Below are positions 31,433-40,389 of a stretch of 64,000 nucleotides of DNA, one piece after another; position 1 is the stretch's first letter; each line of letters starts with the position of its first letter. The position numbers were made by a program, and so were the translations under genes. The stretch spans positions 62,001 to 126,000 of the forward strand of contig CAWDCE010000008.1 of the NCBI GenBank assembly GCA_963800725.1, in the 5' to 3' direction. This stretch comes from Bog-473 sp963800725. Its GTDB lineage: Bacteria; Actinomycetota; Acidimicrobiia; Acidimicrobiales; RAAP-2. The notes under the pieces are model-generated. The model worked only from the letters and a program-made list of their open reading frames with translations. It had not been told where the DNA came from and searched no databases.

Positions 31433-31881
31433 CCGCCGGCGCGGCGATACGCACGCGGCCACGCTCGAGGCGCGCCCGGGGTGCTGGCCTGGCCGCTCTC
31501 TTGACCTTCCTCGCCATCTCGGCCGCCTCGTGTGCGGGGGAGGACCAGCAGGGTTCACCGGCGCACCGCATGGCGGTGTGGGTCGGTGGGACCGGACTTG
31601 GGGGGTCGATCGGCACCCTCTTCGCCGACAATGCCCGGGTGGGCGCGGACGTGGCCAACGGGACCGGTGCGGTGCACGCGGCGTGTGGGACACTCGAAGA
31701 CGATGCCGAGATGGCCAACGGCGAATTGCCATTGCCTGATCCCGAGGTGACGAACTGGTTATCGAGCGCCTATGACCTCGAGGGCTCGGCGGGGACACAG
31801 TGCTATGACGCCGGCGCGACCAACAAGGTGCTCTTGGCCAAGGCCGAGCGCAACGCCGCCAAGGCCCATGCGCTCGATTGA
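31429..31881 (+). CDS. Putative lipoprotein of unknown function
   Basis: A 150-residue exported protein. The N-terminus is basic (TRPRSRRARG), then hydrophobic (LAALLTFLAISAAS) and ends at a cysteine (AASCAGED), giving a lipobox-like site, though alanine rather than leucine is at -3. The mature part has GTGLGGSIGTLFADNARVGA and two further cysteines (HAACG, QCYDAG) that could pair. It is coupled to tyrS by ATGA overlap. I do not recognise a family. Confidence 0.65.
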   Translation: MTAGAAIRTRPRSRRARGAGLAALLTFLAISAASCAGEDQQGSPAHRMAVWVGGTGLGGSIGTLFADNARVGADVANGTGAVHAACGTLEDDAEMANGELPLPDPEVTNWLSSAYDLEGSAGTQCYDAGATNKVLLAKAERNAAKAHALD

Positions 31882-31969
31882 GCGCGCTTTCGATCCGCAT
31901 CCAGTCGATCACCGGGACGGCGGTGGCGACGACGACCACCACCGACAACGCGACGGGCGGGATCTTTGG

Positions 31970-32476
31970 ATGAGCCAGGACTTCGACCGGCACCGCCGCC
32001 GGGTGCTCTGGGCGCTGCCGAGCGGCCTGTACCTGATCGGGAGCCGACACGACGATGCGGTCAATCTGATGACGGCCAACCTCGTGGTCCAGGTCTGCCT
32101 CGAACCCAAATTGGTGGCCGCGGCCATCGAGGCCGACTCGCACACCGCCGCACTCGTGAGCGATGGCGGAGCCTTTTGCCTTTCCTTGCTGGCGCGCGAG
32201 GACAAGGCGGTGGTGCGCAAGTTCGTCAAGCCCGTGAGCGAGGTCGAGCGTAACGACGACGGTGTGGTGGTGGCCATGTCCGGTCAGGCCGTCGATGAAG
32301 TCGGCGAGGCCAGGTTGCCTGCCCTCGCGGCGGCCGCGGGGTATGTGGTGGCGGAGGTGACCGAGCGGCTCGAACTCGGCAGTCACATCCTTTTCATCGG
32401 CGAGGTGACGGCCGTTGGGGGCGAGCCGAATGAGGTCCTGCGCATGGAGGACACCCTCATGCACTACGGCGGCTGA
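31970..32476 (+). CDS. Flavin reductase family protein
   Basis: A 168-residue protein of the flavin-reductase-like, FMN-binding split-barrel family. Visible features: RRVLWALPSGLYLIGSRH, AVNLMTANLVVQVCLEPKLV (the conserved strand that normally reads MTAxxxxxVSxxPP), FCLSLLAREDKAVVRKF and HILFIGEVTAV. Such proteins bind FMN and supply reduced flavin or act as small oxidoreductases. ATG 31970 is the start. It ends 15 bases from a convergent small gene, with a palindrome between. Confidence 0.78.
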   Translation: MSQDFDRHRRRVLWALPSGLYLIGSRHDDAVNLMTANLVVQVCLEPKLVAAAIEADSHTAALVSDGGAFCLSLLAREDKAVVRKFVKPVSEVERNDDGVVVAMSGQAVDEVGEARLPALAAAAGYVVAEVTERLELGSHILFIGEVTAVGGEPNEVLRMEDTLMHYGG

Positions 32477-32485
32477 CGGGCCGCA

Positions 32486-32500
32486 CCGGATTCAATCCGG
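32486..32500. terminator. Palindrome at convergent gene ends
   Basis: CCGGATTCAATCCGG is a perfect inverted repeat with one central base, between the stop of the flavin reductase gene and the stop of the convergent small gene, which it overlaps. Flanking GC and GC bases can add to the stem. A short two-way terminator is plausible. Confidence 0.45.
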
Positions 32501-32722
32501 CGCGCTGGGGGAGTCTTTGGGGCGCAGGTCGATGCGCAACGTCAAAATCCCGTCAACGAGTTCAGCCTCGGCGTCGCCGATCATCGCATAATCGGTGAAG
32601 TCGGTCTGGGCCTTTTCACGGAACCGCTGGCGTTCTGGACCTTCGATCGGGGGCATACCCCGGGTGCGTACCGCCTCGGCGCGCTGTCGGAAGCGGGCCA
32701 CCATTTCGTCGGGGTCGAACAT
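32492..32722 (-). CDS. Small conserved-looking protein of unknown function
   Basis: A 76-residue acidic protein: MFDPDEMVARFRQRAEAVRT, PIEGPERQRFREKAQTDF, then a short sheet-like end (AELVDGILTLRIDLRPKD). Codon use is like the neighbours and there is no overlapping better frame. The family is not recognised and no catalytic motif is seen. Confidence 0.6.
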   Translation of the reverse strand: MFDPDEMVARFRQRAEAVRTRGMPPIEGPERQRFREKAQTDFTDYAMIGDAEAELVDGILTLRIDLRPKDSPSAPD

Positions 32723-32882
32723 TGCGACCAGGCTAGAGCCTGGGGGGCCGGGTCGACCCCTGTGGCCCCGAGACGGGCATCAGGCGCGGAGCCACTACAC
32801 TGACTCGGCGGTCCGGACCACGGGTTCGGGCCCTCTTGGGGCGGGACGCAGTTGTGCCGCTCGGCTTTGACAAGGAGTTCTT

Positions 32883-33092
32883 GTGAAAAAGGGACGCCAT
32901 CGGCGCTTTGAAGAAGCCCGCAGCCTGAAGCGGTCAGCTACCGAGTCCACTGCGCGCTGTGCCGAGTGCGGAGCCGAGCCCGACGATGTGCACGCATCGT
33001 GGTGTCTGGCCGAAGAGGACAAGTACGACCGCATCTTGGGCTCAACCCCGCGCCCTCTTACGCCGAGGAAGATCCGCTCAACGACTAGTTGA
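32883..33092 (+). CDS. Small cysteine-containing basic protein
   Basis: The protein has 69 residues with a very basic start (KKGRHRRFEEARSLKRS) and CAECG...C (Cys at about 26, 29 and 41), suggesting a partial zinc-ribbon. GTG 32883 has AAGGAG upstream. The last 17 codons are odd for this genome; one frame over, the same bases read GLNPAPSYAEEDPLND and stop at 33086-33088, a more natural acidic end. A single-base error near 33040 may be present. Function is unknown. Confidence 0.5.
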   Translation: MKKGRHRRFEEARSLKRSATESTARCAECGAEPDDVHASWCLAEEDKYDRILGSTPRPLTPRKIRSTTS

Positions 33093-33917
33093 GCTCGATC
33101 CGGTCCGCCGGACCGCCGGATGGGGAAGTGCAACCCGGGCGGCGCGCAGCTTGTCACGCTGCTTCATGTAGGCCGCCAGCCGCTTGAATACGGCTTCGCC
33201 GACCATCTCGGTGAGTTCGGCCTCCATCTCGCGATAAACCGGTTTTGCGCCAACGAAGGCCTCGGGCGACTCGGTGCACCACCAGTGGAATTCGGCGCCA
33301 CCAACGCCCCAGTCCTTGCGGTCCCATTGGCGGATTGTCGTGGTCACGTAGCCGTCATCGGCCACGGCGTCCTCACGGCGCAAGGGCAGCTGCCAGCAGA
33401 CCTCGGGCTTGTAGGTGAGGGGATTGACCCCCCGCTTGACGGCGGCGACGTGCAGCGCACATCCGGCCCCGGTGGCGAAGCCCGGGCGATTGAGAAAGAT
33501 GCAGGCGTCGTCGACGATTCGAGTGGTGTACTCGCCGTCGCCGTTCTTTTGGGTCACCTTTTTCTTGGTGCCGTGGTACTGCCATTCTTCGGGTTTGAGG
33601 GTCAGGGCGATCTTTTCGACCCGCTGAGCGTCCTTACGGTCGACGAAATGGGCTCCGTAGCTACAACAGCCCTGTTCGAGTTCGGGGGCGGGTGCGGTGT
33701 AAACGCCCTGGCAGCCCTCTCCAAAGATGCACTTCCAGTTGCTGGTCAAGAAGGTGACGTCGAAGACCCACGTCCGCTCTTCTTCGAGATCCTCGAAGCT
33801 GACCCATTCATGTGAATCCGCCGGAGGTCGGCCACACCACGACGTTACAAGGTCAACGGCACCGCATTGGTCGTGGCCGCAACCAGCGTCGCACGAGCAC
33901 TGTCGCGTGGGAGCCAT
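33078..33917 (-). CDS. Unknown cysteine-rich protein
   Basis: A 279-residue protein starting APTRQCSCDAGCGHDQCGAV. It has at least ten cysteines spread through the sequence: SNWKCIFGEGCQGVY, EQGCCSYGAHFVD, VDDACIFLNRPGFATGAGCALH, PEVCWQLPLRRE and FHWWCTES. The clusters look metal binding, as in YkgJ-type cysteine-cluster proteins, but I cannot name a family. ATG 33917 is chosen since the cysteine-rich part begins there; the frame stays open upstream. The start is 12 bases from the divergent Nfu-type gene, so the two share one short control region. Confidence 0.7.
   Translation of the reverse strand: MAPTRQCSCDAGCGHDQCGAVDLVTSWCGRPPADSHEWVSFEDLEEERTWVFDVTFLTSNWKCIFGEGCQGVYTAPAPELEQGCCSYGAHFVDRKDAQRVEKIALTLKPEEWQYHGTKKKVTQKNGDGEYTTRIVDDACIFLNRPGFATGAGCALHVAAVKRGVNPLTYKPEVCWQLPLRREDAVADDGYVTTTIRQWDRKDWGVGGAEFHWWCTESPEAFVGAKPVYREMEAELTEMVGEAVFKRLAAYMKQRDKLRAARVALPHPAVRRTGSSSTSR
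33101..33115. terminator. Palindrome CGGTCCG-C-CGGACCG near convergent gene ends
   Basis: A 7-bp perfect inverted repeat with one central base just after the small cysteine protein gene and inside the 3' end of the convergent gene. It may help end transcription of the plus-strand gene. Weak evidence. Confidence 0.3.
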
Positions 33918-33929
33918 AGACTCTGAGCT

Positions 33930-34604
33930 ATGGCCACCACCACCGCCGAAGACCTCACTGCCCAAGACCGAGATGCCGCATCGATCGTCTCGCTGACCCC
34001 TGAGGCGCACCGCGTCGTACGCGAGGCGCTCGATCAAGAGCCTGACCCAGCGACGCTGGCCCTGTGGCTCGAGGTGCGCGGTGTCCAAGAGGGCAACTTC
34101 GTCTACGACCTGTATTTCCAGGCCAAGTCCGATGCGGCCGACGAAGACGCGCTGCACCACCAAGATGACATCGCGGTGGTCGTCCCGGCCAACAGTGTCG
34201 AGCGCCTTCGAGGTGCGCGTCTCGAGTGGTCAGAGGACGGGAGCGGTGGCCTGGTGCTGGTGAACCCAAATACCCCGACGCTCGAAGAGGCGTCGCCAGG
34301 TGTGCCGCCCGAGATCTTGTCCCAAGGCATCACCGGCCCCTTGGCCCTGCGGGTCAGTGCCGTGCTCGAACAGGCGGTGAACCCCTCGATTGCCAGCCAC
34401 GGTGGGCGGGCTGACCTGATCGCACTCGACACCGAGCAGGGCTATGCCTATTTGCGGCTGTCGGGTGGATGCCAGGGATGTGCGATGTCCCAGATGACGC
34501 TGAAGCAAGGCATCGAAACCACATTGCTCGAAGAAGTCCCCGAACTGACCAAGGTGATTGACGTCACCGATCACGGCGGAGGGGAAAACCCCTTCTACGC
34601 CTGA
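33930..34604 (+). CDS. NfuA/NifU-type Fe-S cluster protein
   Basis: The protein has 224 residues. The N-terminal 105 look like an A-type (IscA-like) domain that has lost its cysteines (LTPEAHRVVREALDQE, LWLEVRGVQEGNFVYDLYFQ). The C-terminal domain is NifU-like with the cluster-binding CxxC in LRLSGGCQGCAMSQMTLKQG and the ending VTDHGGGENPFY. This two-domain layout is that of NfuA, which carries [4Fe-4S] clusters to target proteins. ATG 33930 is the start. Divergent from the cysteine-rich gene. Confidence 0.88.
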   Translation: MATTTAEDLTAQDRDAASIVSLTPEAHRVVREALDQEPDPATLALWLEVRGVQEGNFVYDLYFQAKSDAADEDALHHQDDIAVVVPANSVERLRGARLEWSEDGSGGLVLVNPNTPTLEEASPGVPPEILSQGITGPLALRVSAVLEQAVNPSIASHGGRADLIALDTEQGYAYLRLSGGCQGCAMSQMTLKQGIETTLLEEVPELTKVIDVTDHGGGENPFYA

Positions 34605-34632
34605 TTCACCGGACAGATTCGAGGGGGGAACG

Positions 34633-35031
34633 ATGGGCAAGCGTAAAGCCACGTCCGAGAGGTGGCGTAGTGAGCCACAAGCGCATGACTATCCCGCAGC
34701 CGCGGACTATCTGAGCCTGGTCCACCCACCGGCCGAAGTGAAACGGCTCGAAGTGGCCCTCAAGCGTGCGCCCCTCGAGGCGCGCAAGGCCAAGGACCTG
34801 CTCCGGGCTTCGGGTCTGGAATTGCTGCCCGCCGACAACGTCCACGTTGCCGCGGATCTGGCCAAGGTCAAAAAGGGTGAGGGGCTGTCGCCGGTGTTGT
34901 TGGTCCGCGGCAATTTCACCCGGGGTGTACCCCTGATGATCGCAGACGGCTATCACCGTATCTGCGCGAGTTGGCACCTCGACGAGGACGCCGACATCCC
35001 GTGCCACCTCGTCGATTTCCCGCTCGACTAG
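34633..35031 (+). CDS. Unknown protein, possible ParB/sulfiredoxin-like fold
   Basis: A 132-residue protein. The C-terminal half (LSPVLLVRGNFTRGVPLMIA, then DGYHRICASWHLDEDADIPC) resembles the ParB/sulfiredoxin pattern, in which a G-x-H/N-R motif follows a strand (here DGYHRICA). The N-terminal half is helical and charged (AEVKRLEVALKRAPLEARKA). ATG 34633 follows GAGGGGGG. It sits between the nfu-like gene and aroC. The fold assignment is inference; function unknown. Confidence 0.6.
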   Translation: MGKRKATSERWRSEPQAHDYPAAADYLSLVHPPAEVKRLEVALKRAPLEARKAKDLLRASGLELLPADNVHVAADLAKVKKGEGLSPVLLVRGNFTRGVPLMIADGYHRICASWHLDEDADIPCHLVDFPLD

Positions 35032-35088
35032 GGCGCTTGAGCGCTTCGGCCTCAAAGGGACCACGCGGCCGTCAGATAGCGTGACTGT

Positions 35089-36299
35089 GTGCTGCGCTAC
35101 CTGACTGCCGGAGAGTCCCATGGCCGCGCCCTGGTCGTCATCGTCGAGGGGCTCCCCGCCGGGTTGGCGGTCACCGCCGAGGACATCGGCGCCGAACTGG
35201 CCCGCCGCCGCCTCGGTTATGGGCGAGGGCCCCGCATGCGATTCGAAGCCGACGAGATCACCCTGATCGCCGGCATCCGCCACGGTCGGACCTGGGCTCG
35301 CCAGTCGCCATCGAGATCGCCAACTCCGAATGGCCGAAATGGACCGAGGAGATGTCGCCCGAGCCCGGTGCCCCCGACAAGGTGCTGACCCAACCACGCC
35401 CCGGCCACGCCGACCTCCCGGGGATGTTGAAGTACGGCTTCGACGATGCCCGCGATGTGCTCGAACGAGCGTCCGCCCGAGAGACAGCGGCCCGGGTGGC
35501 CGCGGGCACCTTGGCCAAGCTCTTGTGTCACGAGCTCGGCATCACCGTCGTCAGCCACATCATCGCCCTTGGCGATGCGGCCACCTCGGGTGCCGAGAGC
35601 CCACGTCCGGGTCCGAACGATCTCGACCGGGTCGACGAGAGCTCGGTGCGATGCTTCGACCCGAGGGCCGAAGAGGCCATGATCCAAGCAGTCAAGGCGG
35701 CGGCCAAGGACGGGGACTCGCTCGGGGGAGTGGCCGAGGTCCTCGCCTATGGGGTCCCTGTCGGGCTCGGGAGCCATGTGCATTGGGACCGCAAGCTCGA
35801 TGCCCTGTTGGCCCAGGCGCTCATGAGCATCCAGGCGGTCAAAGCCGTCGAGATCGGCGAGGGATTGGACATCGCGGCGCGCCGGGGTTCGGCGGCCCAC
35901 GACGCCATCACCTATGACCAAGCCGACGGATATGTCCGTCCGACCTCGCGTGCGGGAGGCATCGAGGGCGGCATCTCCAACGGCGCATTGGTGGTGGCCC
36001 GGGTCGCCATGAAGCCGCTCGCCACCTTGAACCGACCGGTGCTCGAGACGGTCGACATGGTGACCAAGGAATCGACGGTCAGCTTTCGTGAACGCACCGA
36101 CGTCACCGCGGTGCCGGCCATGGGCGTGGTGGCCGAGACCATGACGGCCCTCGTGCTGGCGTCAGAAGCCTTGCGTAAGTTCGGGGGCGACTCGATCGCC
36201 GAGGTCGTGCGCAACCGAGACGGCTACCTGGCCGCGTTGGGCGAGACCCCTTCATCGGCACCCGGCCCGCAGCGAAGTACGGCTCGACCGGCCCAGTGA
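35089..36299 (+). CDS. aroC: Chorismate synthase (one apparent frameshift)
   Basis: AroC forms chorismate from EPSP using reduced FMN. Restored length is about 403 residues. The N-terminus MLRYLTAGESHGRALVVIVE and RRLGYGRGPRMRFEADE are in one frame. From about 35293, with one base missing, the next frame gives PVAIEIANSEWPKW, RPGHADLPGMLKYGFDDARD, SARETAARVAAG and RAGGIEGGISNG, all AroC signatures. Start GTG 35089. Overlaps aroK by GTGA. Needed for aromatic amino acids and for the menaquinone genes in this window. Confidence 0.93.
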
Positions 36300-36803
36300 C
36301 GGCCCGCATCTTGCTGGTCGGAATGATGGGGGCCGGCAAGACCACCGTCGGCGGCTGCCTGGCCGAGCGCCTCGGCTGGGCGTATCTCGATTCGGACGCC
36401 GAGGTCGAGGCGGAGACCGGCCTGAGCGTGCCCGAGCTGTTCGCGAGAGAAGGCGAGCAGGCATTTCGAGATGCCGAGGCCCGGGCCCTCCAAGTGGCCT
36501 GCCGGCGCGAGGACAACGTGGTGGTCTCGGTCGCCGGGGCGCGGTGCTCGCACCGGCCAATCGGGCACTGCTTTCGGCCTCGGGCACCGTGGTGTGGCTG
36601 CGGGCCCGTACCGAGACGCTGATCGCCCGGGTGGGCAACGGAGCGGGCCGGCCGCTCCTCGACGAGGATCCGGGCGCCGCCATCACGGCCCTCAGCGTCG
36701 TGCGCACGCCGCTCTATGCACAAGTAGCCGATTTCATTATCGACGTCGATGACCTCGCACCGAGCGACGTGGCGTCGCTGATCTTGACGGGCTCGCGGCA
36801 TGA
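36296..36803 (+). CDS. aroK: Shikimate kinase (two apparent frameshifts)
   Basis: AroK phosphorylates shikimate. The P-loop GMMGAGKTTVGGCLAERLGW and SDAEVEAETGLSVPELFARE are at the front. Near 36540 a base is missing in GGGGCG; the next frame gives VLAPANRALLSASGTVVWLRA and RPLLDEDPGAA (lid region). The natural end is LDGLAA with TGA at 36801-36803, requiring one more missing base near 36787 and giving 169 residues, the family norm, and an ATGA overlap with aroB. Without that correction the frame would run on into aroB. Confidence 0.88.
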
Positions 36804-37840
36804 TGCGCGAGATCACCGTCGAACTCGGCGAGCGTTCCTACCCGGTACTGATCGGCCCCGGTGCGCGACACGAGCCGCCGGCGTGGTTCCCCCCGCCGCG
36901 CGCCGTGCCATGGTGGTCACCCAAAGTGCCCTCATAGCGGCCGGCGCCCTTGAGGGTCTGCGCCCCGGTGTCCCCTTCGAGATCTGCACCATTGGCGACG
37001 GCGAGGAACACAAGACGCTCTCGAGCATCGAGGACCTCGGCCGCGCCTCGCGGTTCGAATTGTCACGGTCCGACGTGGTGATCGCGTTCGGTGGGGGGAT
37101 CGTCACCGACGTGGCTGGATTCGCCGCCGCCACCTATCACCGAGGCACGCCCTACGTGAACGTCGCCACGACGCTGTTGGCCCAAGTCGATGCTGCCATT
37201 GGCGGCAAGACCGGGGTGAATCTCCCCGAAGGTAAGAACCTCGTCGGCGCCTTTTGGCAACCGAGTGCGGTGCTGTGCGACACCGACCTCTTGGCAACGC
37301 TCCCGCCGCGCGAATGGGCTTGTGGCAAGGGAGAAATCGCCAAATACACCTTCTTGGGGGAGCCACCGCGTCCCGATGACCCCATCGAGGACCAGGTTGG
37401 GGCATGCGTGGCGATCAAGGCCGAGGTCGTGGCGGCAGATGAGCGCGAGGGCGATCGCCGGATGGTGTTGAACTACGGGCACACGCTGGCCCATGCACTC
37501 GAAGGTGCCGCGATGTCCACGACGCACGCATGGGATCTGCGCCACGGTGAAGCGGTGGCCATCGGGGTCATGTTCGCGGCCATTCTGGCCGAGCGTCTCG
37601 GACGTATCGATGCGCGCGAGAGTCCAAGAGCACCGAGAGGTGCTCGGTACCTACGATCTGCCGGTGGCCCTGCCCCCCGACGCCTCGGGGGCCGAATTGC
37701 TCGATTTCATGCGCCGGGACAAGAAGGCGCAACAGGATCTGACCTTCGTCCTCGACGGCCCGAACGGCGTGGAGGCCGTGCGAGGGGTGGACCCGGCCGA
37801 TGTGCTCGCTACCCTGGCTGAGATGGGAGCAAAGCCATGA
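36800..37840 (+). CDS. aroB: 3-Dehydroquinate synthase (two apparent frameshifts)
   Basis: AroB makes 3-dehydroquinate from DAHP using NAD and zinc. The start MMREITVELGERSYPVLIGP is at 36800 (ATG ATG, second also possible). After a missing base near 36890 come GDGEEHKTLSSIEDL, VVIAFGGGIVTDVAGFAAAT, TLLAQVDAAIGGKTGVN and LNYGHTLAHALE with the zinc-ligand histidines. An extra base near 37615 leads to the last part, FMRRDKKAQQDLTFVLDGP. Restored length is 346. Overlaps aroQ by ATGA. Confidence 0.92.
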
Positions 37841-38280
37841 ACCTGGTCGTCTTGTTGTCCGGCCCCAACCTCAATCTCTTGGGCACCCGCGAACCGGCCA
37901 TCTATGGCACGGCCACGCTGGCCGACCACGTGGCCCGGGCCGAAGCGGCGGCGCAGCGCCACGGACTCGACCTCGAGCACCTCCAGTCCAACCACGAGGG
38001 CGATCTGGTTGAAGCCGTCCACCAGGCACGCAGCCGGGCCCAGGCCCTCGTGATCAATGCCGGGGCGCTCAGCCACACGTCGTGGTCCCTCCACGACGCC
38101 GTGGCCGCCTTCGACGGCCCGACCGTCGAGTTGCATCTCTCCAATCCCGCCGGGCGCGAGCCGTTCCGCCACACCTCGGTGCTCGCGCCGGTGGCGGCGG
38201 GCGTGATCGCCGGGTTCGGGGGCCTCGGGTACGAACTGGCCATTGATGCGGTGGCTCAGCTGTTGAAAGGAACCCCATGA
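37837..38280 (+). CDS. aroQ: 3-Dehydroquinate dehydratase, type II
   Basis: A 147-residue type II dehydroquinase, which removes water from 3-dehydroquinate. The start LVVLLSGPNLNLLGTREPAI holds the conserved NLNLLGxRxP; the catalytic tyrosine is in IYG. LQSNHEGDLVEAVHQA and VINAGALSHTSWSLHDA, then VELHLSNPAGREPFRHTSV with the active-site histidine, are all family motifs. ATGA overlaps with aroB and pepQ on either side. Confidence 0.95.
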   Translation: MNLVVLLSGPNLNLLGTREPAIYGTATLADHVARAEAAAQRHGLDLEHLQSNHEGDLVEAVHQARSRAQALVINAGALSHTSWSLHDAVAAFDGPTVELHLSNPAGREPFRHTSVLAPVAAGVIAGFGGLGYELAIDAVAQLLKGTP

Positions 38281-39380
38281 CCGCTTTGCCCCCGATCTCG
38301 GTGGCCGGCCGACTCGACGCCTTGCGCGCCCGGTTCGACGGCTACGACGCCCTCGTGGTCACCACGCTGGCCAATGTGCGCTACCTCAGCGGCTTTGCCG
38401 GTTCGGCCGCGGTGCTGGTCGTGACGAGCAACGGTGCGCTCTTGAGTACCGATGGTCGCTACCGCACCCAGTCGGCCGAGCAGGTCGAAGGGGCCGGGGC
38501 AGATGTCGAGATCATTATTGGCGGACTGGCCGATCAGCGCCGTGCCCTGACCTCGTTCGTCGCGGGCGCGGGTCGCATTGGACTCGAGGCTGACAACGTG
38601 TCGTGGTCGGGGCAGCGCACCTGGGCCGACCTGCTCAGTCCGGCCGAGTTGGTGCCGACGACCAACGCCGTCGAGGGATTGCGCGAAGTCAAAGACGGGG
38701 CCGAGATCGCCCGCATGCAACGGGCGGCGGCGATCGCCGACGACGCCCTCACCGAGGTGCTGCCAATGATGTCGGAGGGGGTCAGTGAAGAAGCGTTCGT
38801 GTTGGCGCTCGACACCGCCATGCGCCGGGGTGGGGCCGAGAGCGTCGCCTTCGAGACAATCGTTGCGGCCGGGGAGAACTCGGCCAAGCCTCACCATCAT
38901 CCCGGCCCGAGGGTCATCGAGCGGGGTGACCCGGTGGTGGTCGATTTCGGTGCGACCTTCGAGGGCTACCGCTCCGACATGACCAGGACGTTCTGCGTCG
39001 AGGCCGAGCCCGAGGGCGACATGGCCCGGGTCTTCGCCGTGGTCGGGGCTTCCCAGGCAGCCGGAGCGGCTGCGGTTGCACCCGGAATCGCCACCAAAGA
39101 GGTCGACGACATCTGCCGGGCCATCATCGCCGAGGCGGGCTGGGCCGACCGCTTCGAGCACGGCACCGGGCACGGGGTGGGCCTCGACATTCACGAGGCT
39201 CCGACCGTCAGCCAGCTGGGCACTGCTATCCTCGCCCCCGGCTTCGTCGTCACTGTCGAGCCCGGTGTCTACCTCCCCGGCCTGGGTGGCGTCCGTGTGG
39301 AGGACACCTTGGTGGTGACCGAAAACGGGAGCCGGCCCCTCACCCGATTCACGAAGGACATTCATGGCAGTCTCGACTAA
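38277..39380 (+). CDS. pepQ: M24 family aminopeptidase P / Xaa-Pro dipeptidase
   Basis: A 367-residue metallopeptidase. The N-terminal creatinase-like domain covers about 1-130. The pita-bread catalytic domain has the dinuclear metal ligands: VVVDFGATFEGYRSDMTRTF (two Asp), GTGHGVGLDIHEAP (His), VVTVEPGVYLPG (Glu) and GGVRVEDTLVV (Glu). It cleaves X-Pro bonds in peptides. Placement between aroQ and efp is the standard actinobacterial order. It overlaps efp by 17 bases. Confidence 0.93.
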   Translation: MTALPPISVAGRLDALRARFDGYDALVVTTLANVRYLSGFAGSAAVLVVTSNGALLSTDGRYRTQSAEQVEGAGADVEIIIGGLADQRRALTSFVAGAGRIGLEADNVSWSGQRTWADLLSPAELVPTTNAVEGLREVKDGAEIARMQRAAAIADDALTEVLPMMSEGVSEEAFVLALDTAMRRGGAESVAFETIVAAGENSAKPHHHPGPRVIERGDPVVVDFGATFEGYRSDMTRTFCVEAEPEGDMARVFAVVGASQAAGAAAVAPGIATKEVDDICRAIIAEAGWADRFEHGTGHGVGLDIHEAPTVSQLGTAILAPGFVVTVEPGVYLPGLGGVRVEDTLVVTENGSRPLTRFTKDIHGSLD

Positions 39381-39924
39381 CGATTTGAAGAACGGCATGA
39401 GCCTGAACCTGCCTGAAGGCTTGTTCAGCGTGGTGGAGTTCCAGCACGTCAAGCCCGGCAAGGGCGGGGCGTTCGTGCGCACCAAGCTCAAGAACCTGCG
39501 AAGCGGCGCGGTGATCGAACGGACGTACCGGGCCGACGAGAAGCTCGACCAGGCCATCATCGACAAGCGGGACATGCAGTTCCTCTACCGCGACGGGTCG
39601 GACTACGTGTTCATGGACACCACGACCTACGAGCAGATGCAAGCCGCCCCCGAACTGCTCGGCAGTGCGCCGGACTACCTCAAAGAAGGTGACGGCGCCA
39701 ACCTGCAGATGTACGACGGCGAGATTGTCGGGGTGGACCTGCCGGCGTCGGTCGAGCTCAAGGTGATCGAGACCGAGCCGGGGGAGAAGGGGGACCGCGT
39801 GTCGGGCGCCCGCAAGCCGGCCACCATGGAGACGGGTCTGGTCATCCAGGTTCCCCTCTTCGTCAACATCGGCGATGCCATCAAGGTCGACACCCGCACC
39901 GGCGAATATTTGACCAGGGCTTGA
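39364..39924 (+). CDS. efp: Elongation factor P
   Basis: EF-P relieves ribosome stalling at polyproline. The 186-residue protein has the three EF-P domains; the tip loop is VKPGKGGAF with lysine 33, the site modified in some bacteria. RTYRADEKLDQAIIDKRDMQFLY is split here as RTYRADEKLDQA and DKRDMQFLY. The C-terminal domain ends VQVPLFVNIGDAIKVDTRTG-like (QVPLFVNIGDAIKVDTRTGE). The many proline-rich proteins in this window would be natural clients (inference). Confidence 0.96.
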   Translation: MAVSTNDLKNGMSLNLPEGLFSVVEFQHVKPGKGGAFVRTKLKNLRSGAVIERTYRADEKLDQAIIDKRDMQFLYRDGSDYVFMDTTTYEQMQAAPELLGSAPDYLKEGDGANLQMYDGEIVGVDLPASVELKVIETEPGEKGDRVSGARKPATMETGLVIQVPLFVNIGDAIKVDTRTGEYLTRA

Positions 39925-39934
39925 GCGCGCCGAG

Positions 39935-40339
39935 GTGGCGAACGCCCAAGCCCCGCGCCACCAGCAAAGAGAACGCGCCCTCTCACTCCTCTATGAGGCT
40001 GAGCTCAAGGGGCTCGGTGCCGACCAGGTGCTGGCGGATCTCGCCGTCGAGCCCGATCCCTATGTGGCCACCTTGCTCGAGGCCGCCGTGTCGACGAGGG
40101 ACGAGGCCGACGCCCGCATATCTGCGGCCTCCGTCGGATGGCCCATGGAACGCATGGCGGTCATCGACCGTCTCGTCCTGCGCTTGGCCGTCGCCGAGCT
40201 GTTGAGTGCGGACCGCCCGTCGGACGCGGTGATTCTCAACGAGGCGGTGGAGCTGGCCAAGACCTACTCGACCGACGACTCGGGCGCTTTCGTCAACGGC
40301 ATCTTGTCCACCATCGCGGCCGAGGTCCGCGCCGGCTGA
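39935..40339 (+). CDS. nusB: Transcription antitermination factor NusB
   Basis: A 134-residue all-helical RNA-binding protein that joins the rRNA antitermination complex. Motifs: RERALSLLYEAELKG at the start, WPMERMAVIDRLVLRLAVAE in the middle and VILNEAVELAKTYSTDDSGAFVNGIL (here NEAVELAKTYSTDDSGAFVN) at the end, the classic NusB signature. GTG 39935 lies 10 bases after efp. It closes the aro-efp block. Confidence 0.93.
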   Translation: MANAQAPRHQQRERALSLLYEAELKGLGADQVLADLAVEPDPYVATLLEAAVSTRDEADARISAASVGWPMERMAVIDRLVLRLAVAELLSADRPSDAVILNEAVELAKTYSTDDSGAFVNGILSTIAAEVRAG

Positions 40340-40389
40340 CGTGAGGCGGCCCACATGGCGCTGCTCCGCGCGCGATTGTGTCGTTCTGA

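Noticed and set aside
30980..32464. 494-codon minus-strand frame opposite tyrS and the flavin reductase
   Set aside because: No domain, composition typical of GC-rich shadow frames; real genes on the plus strand explain it.
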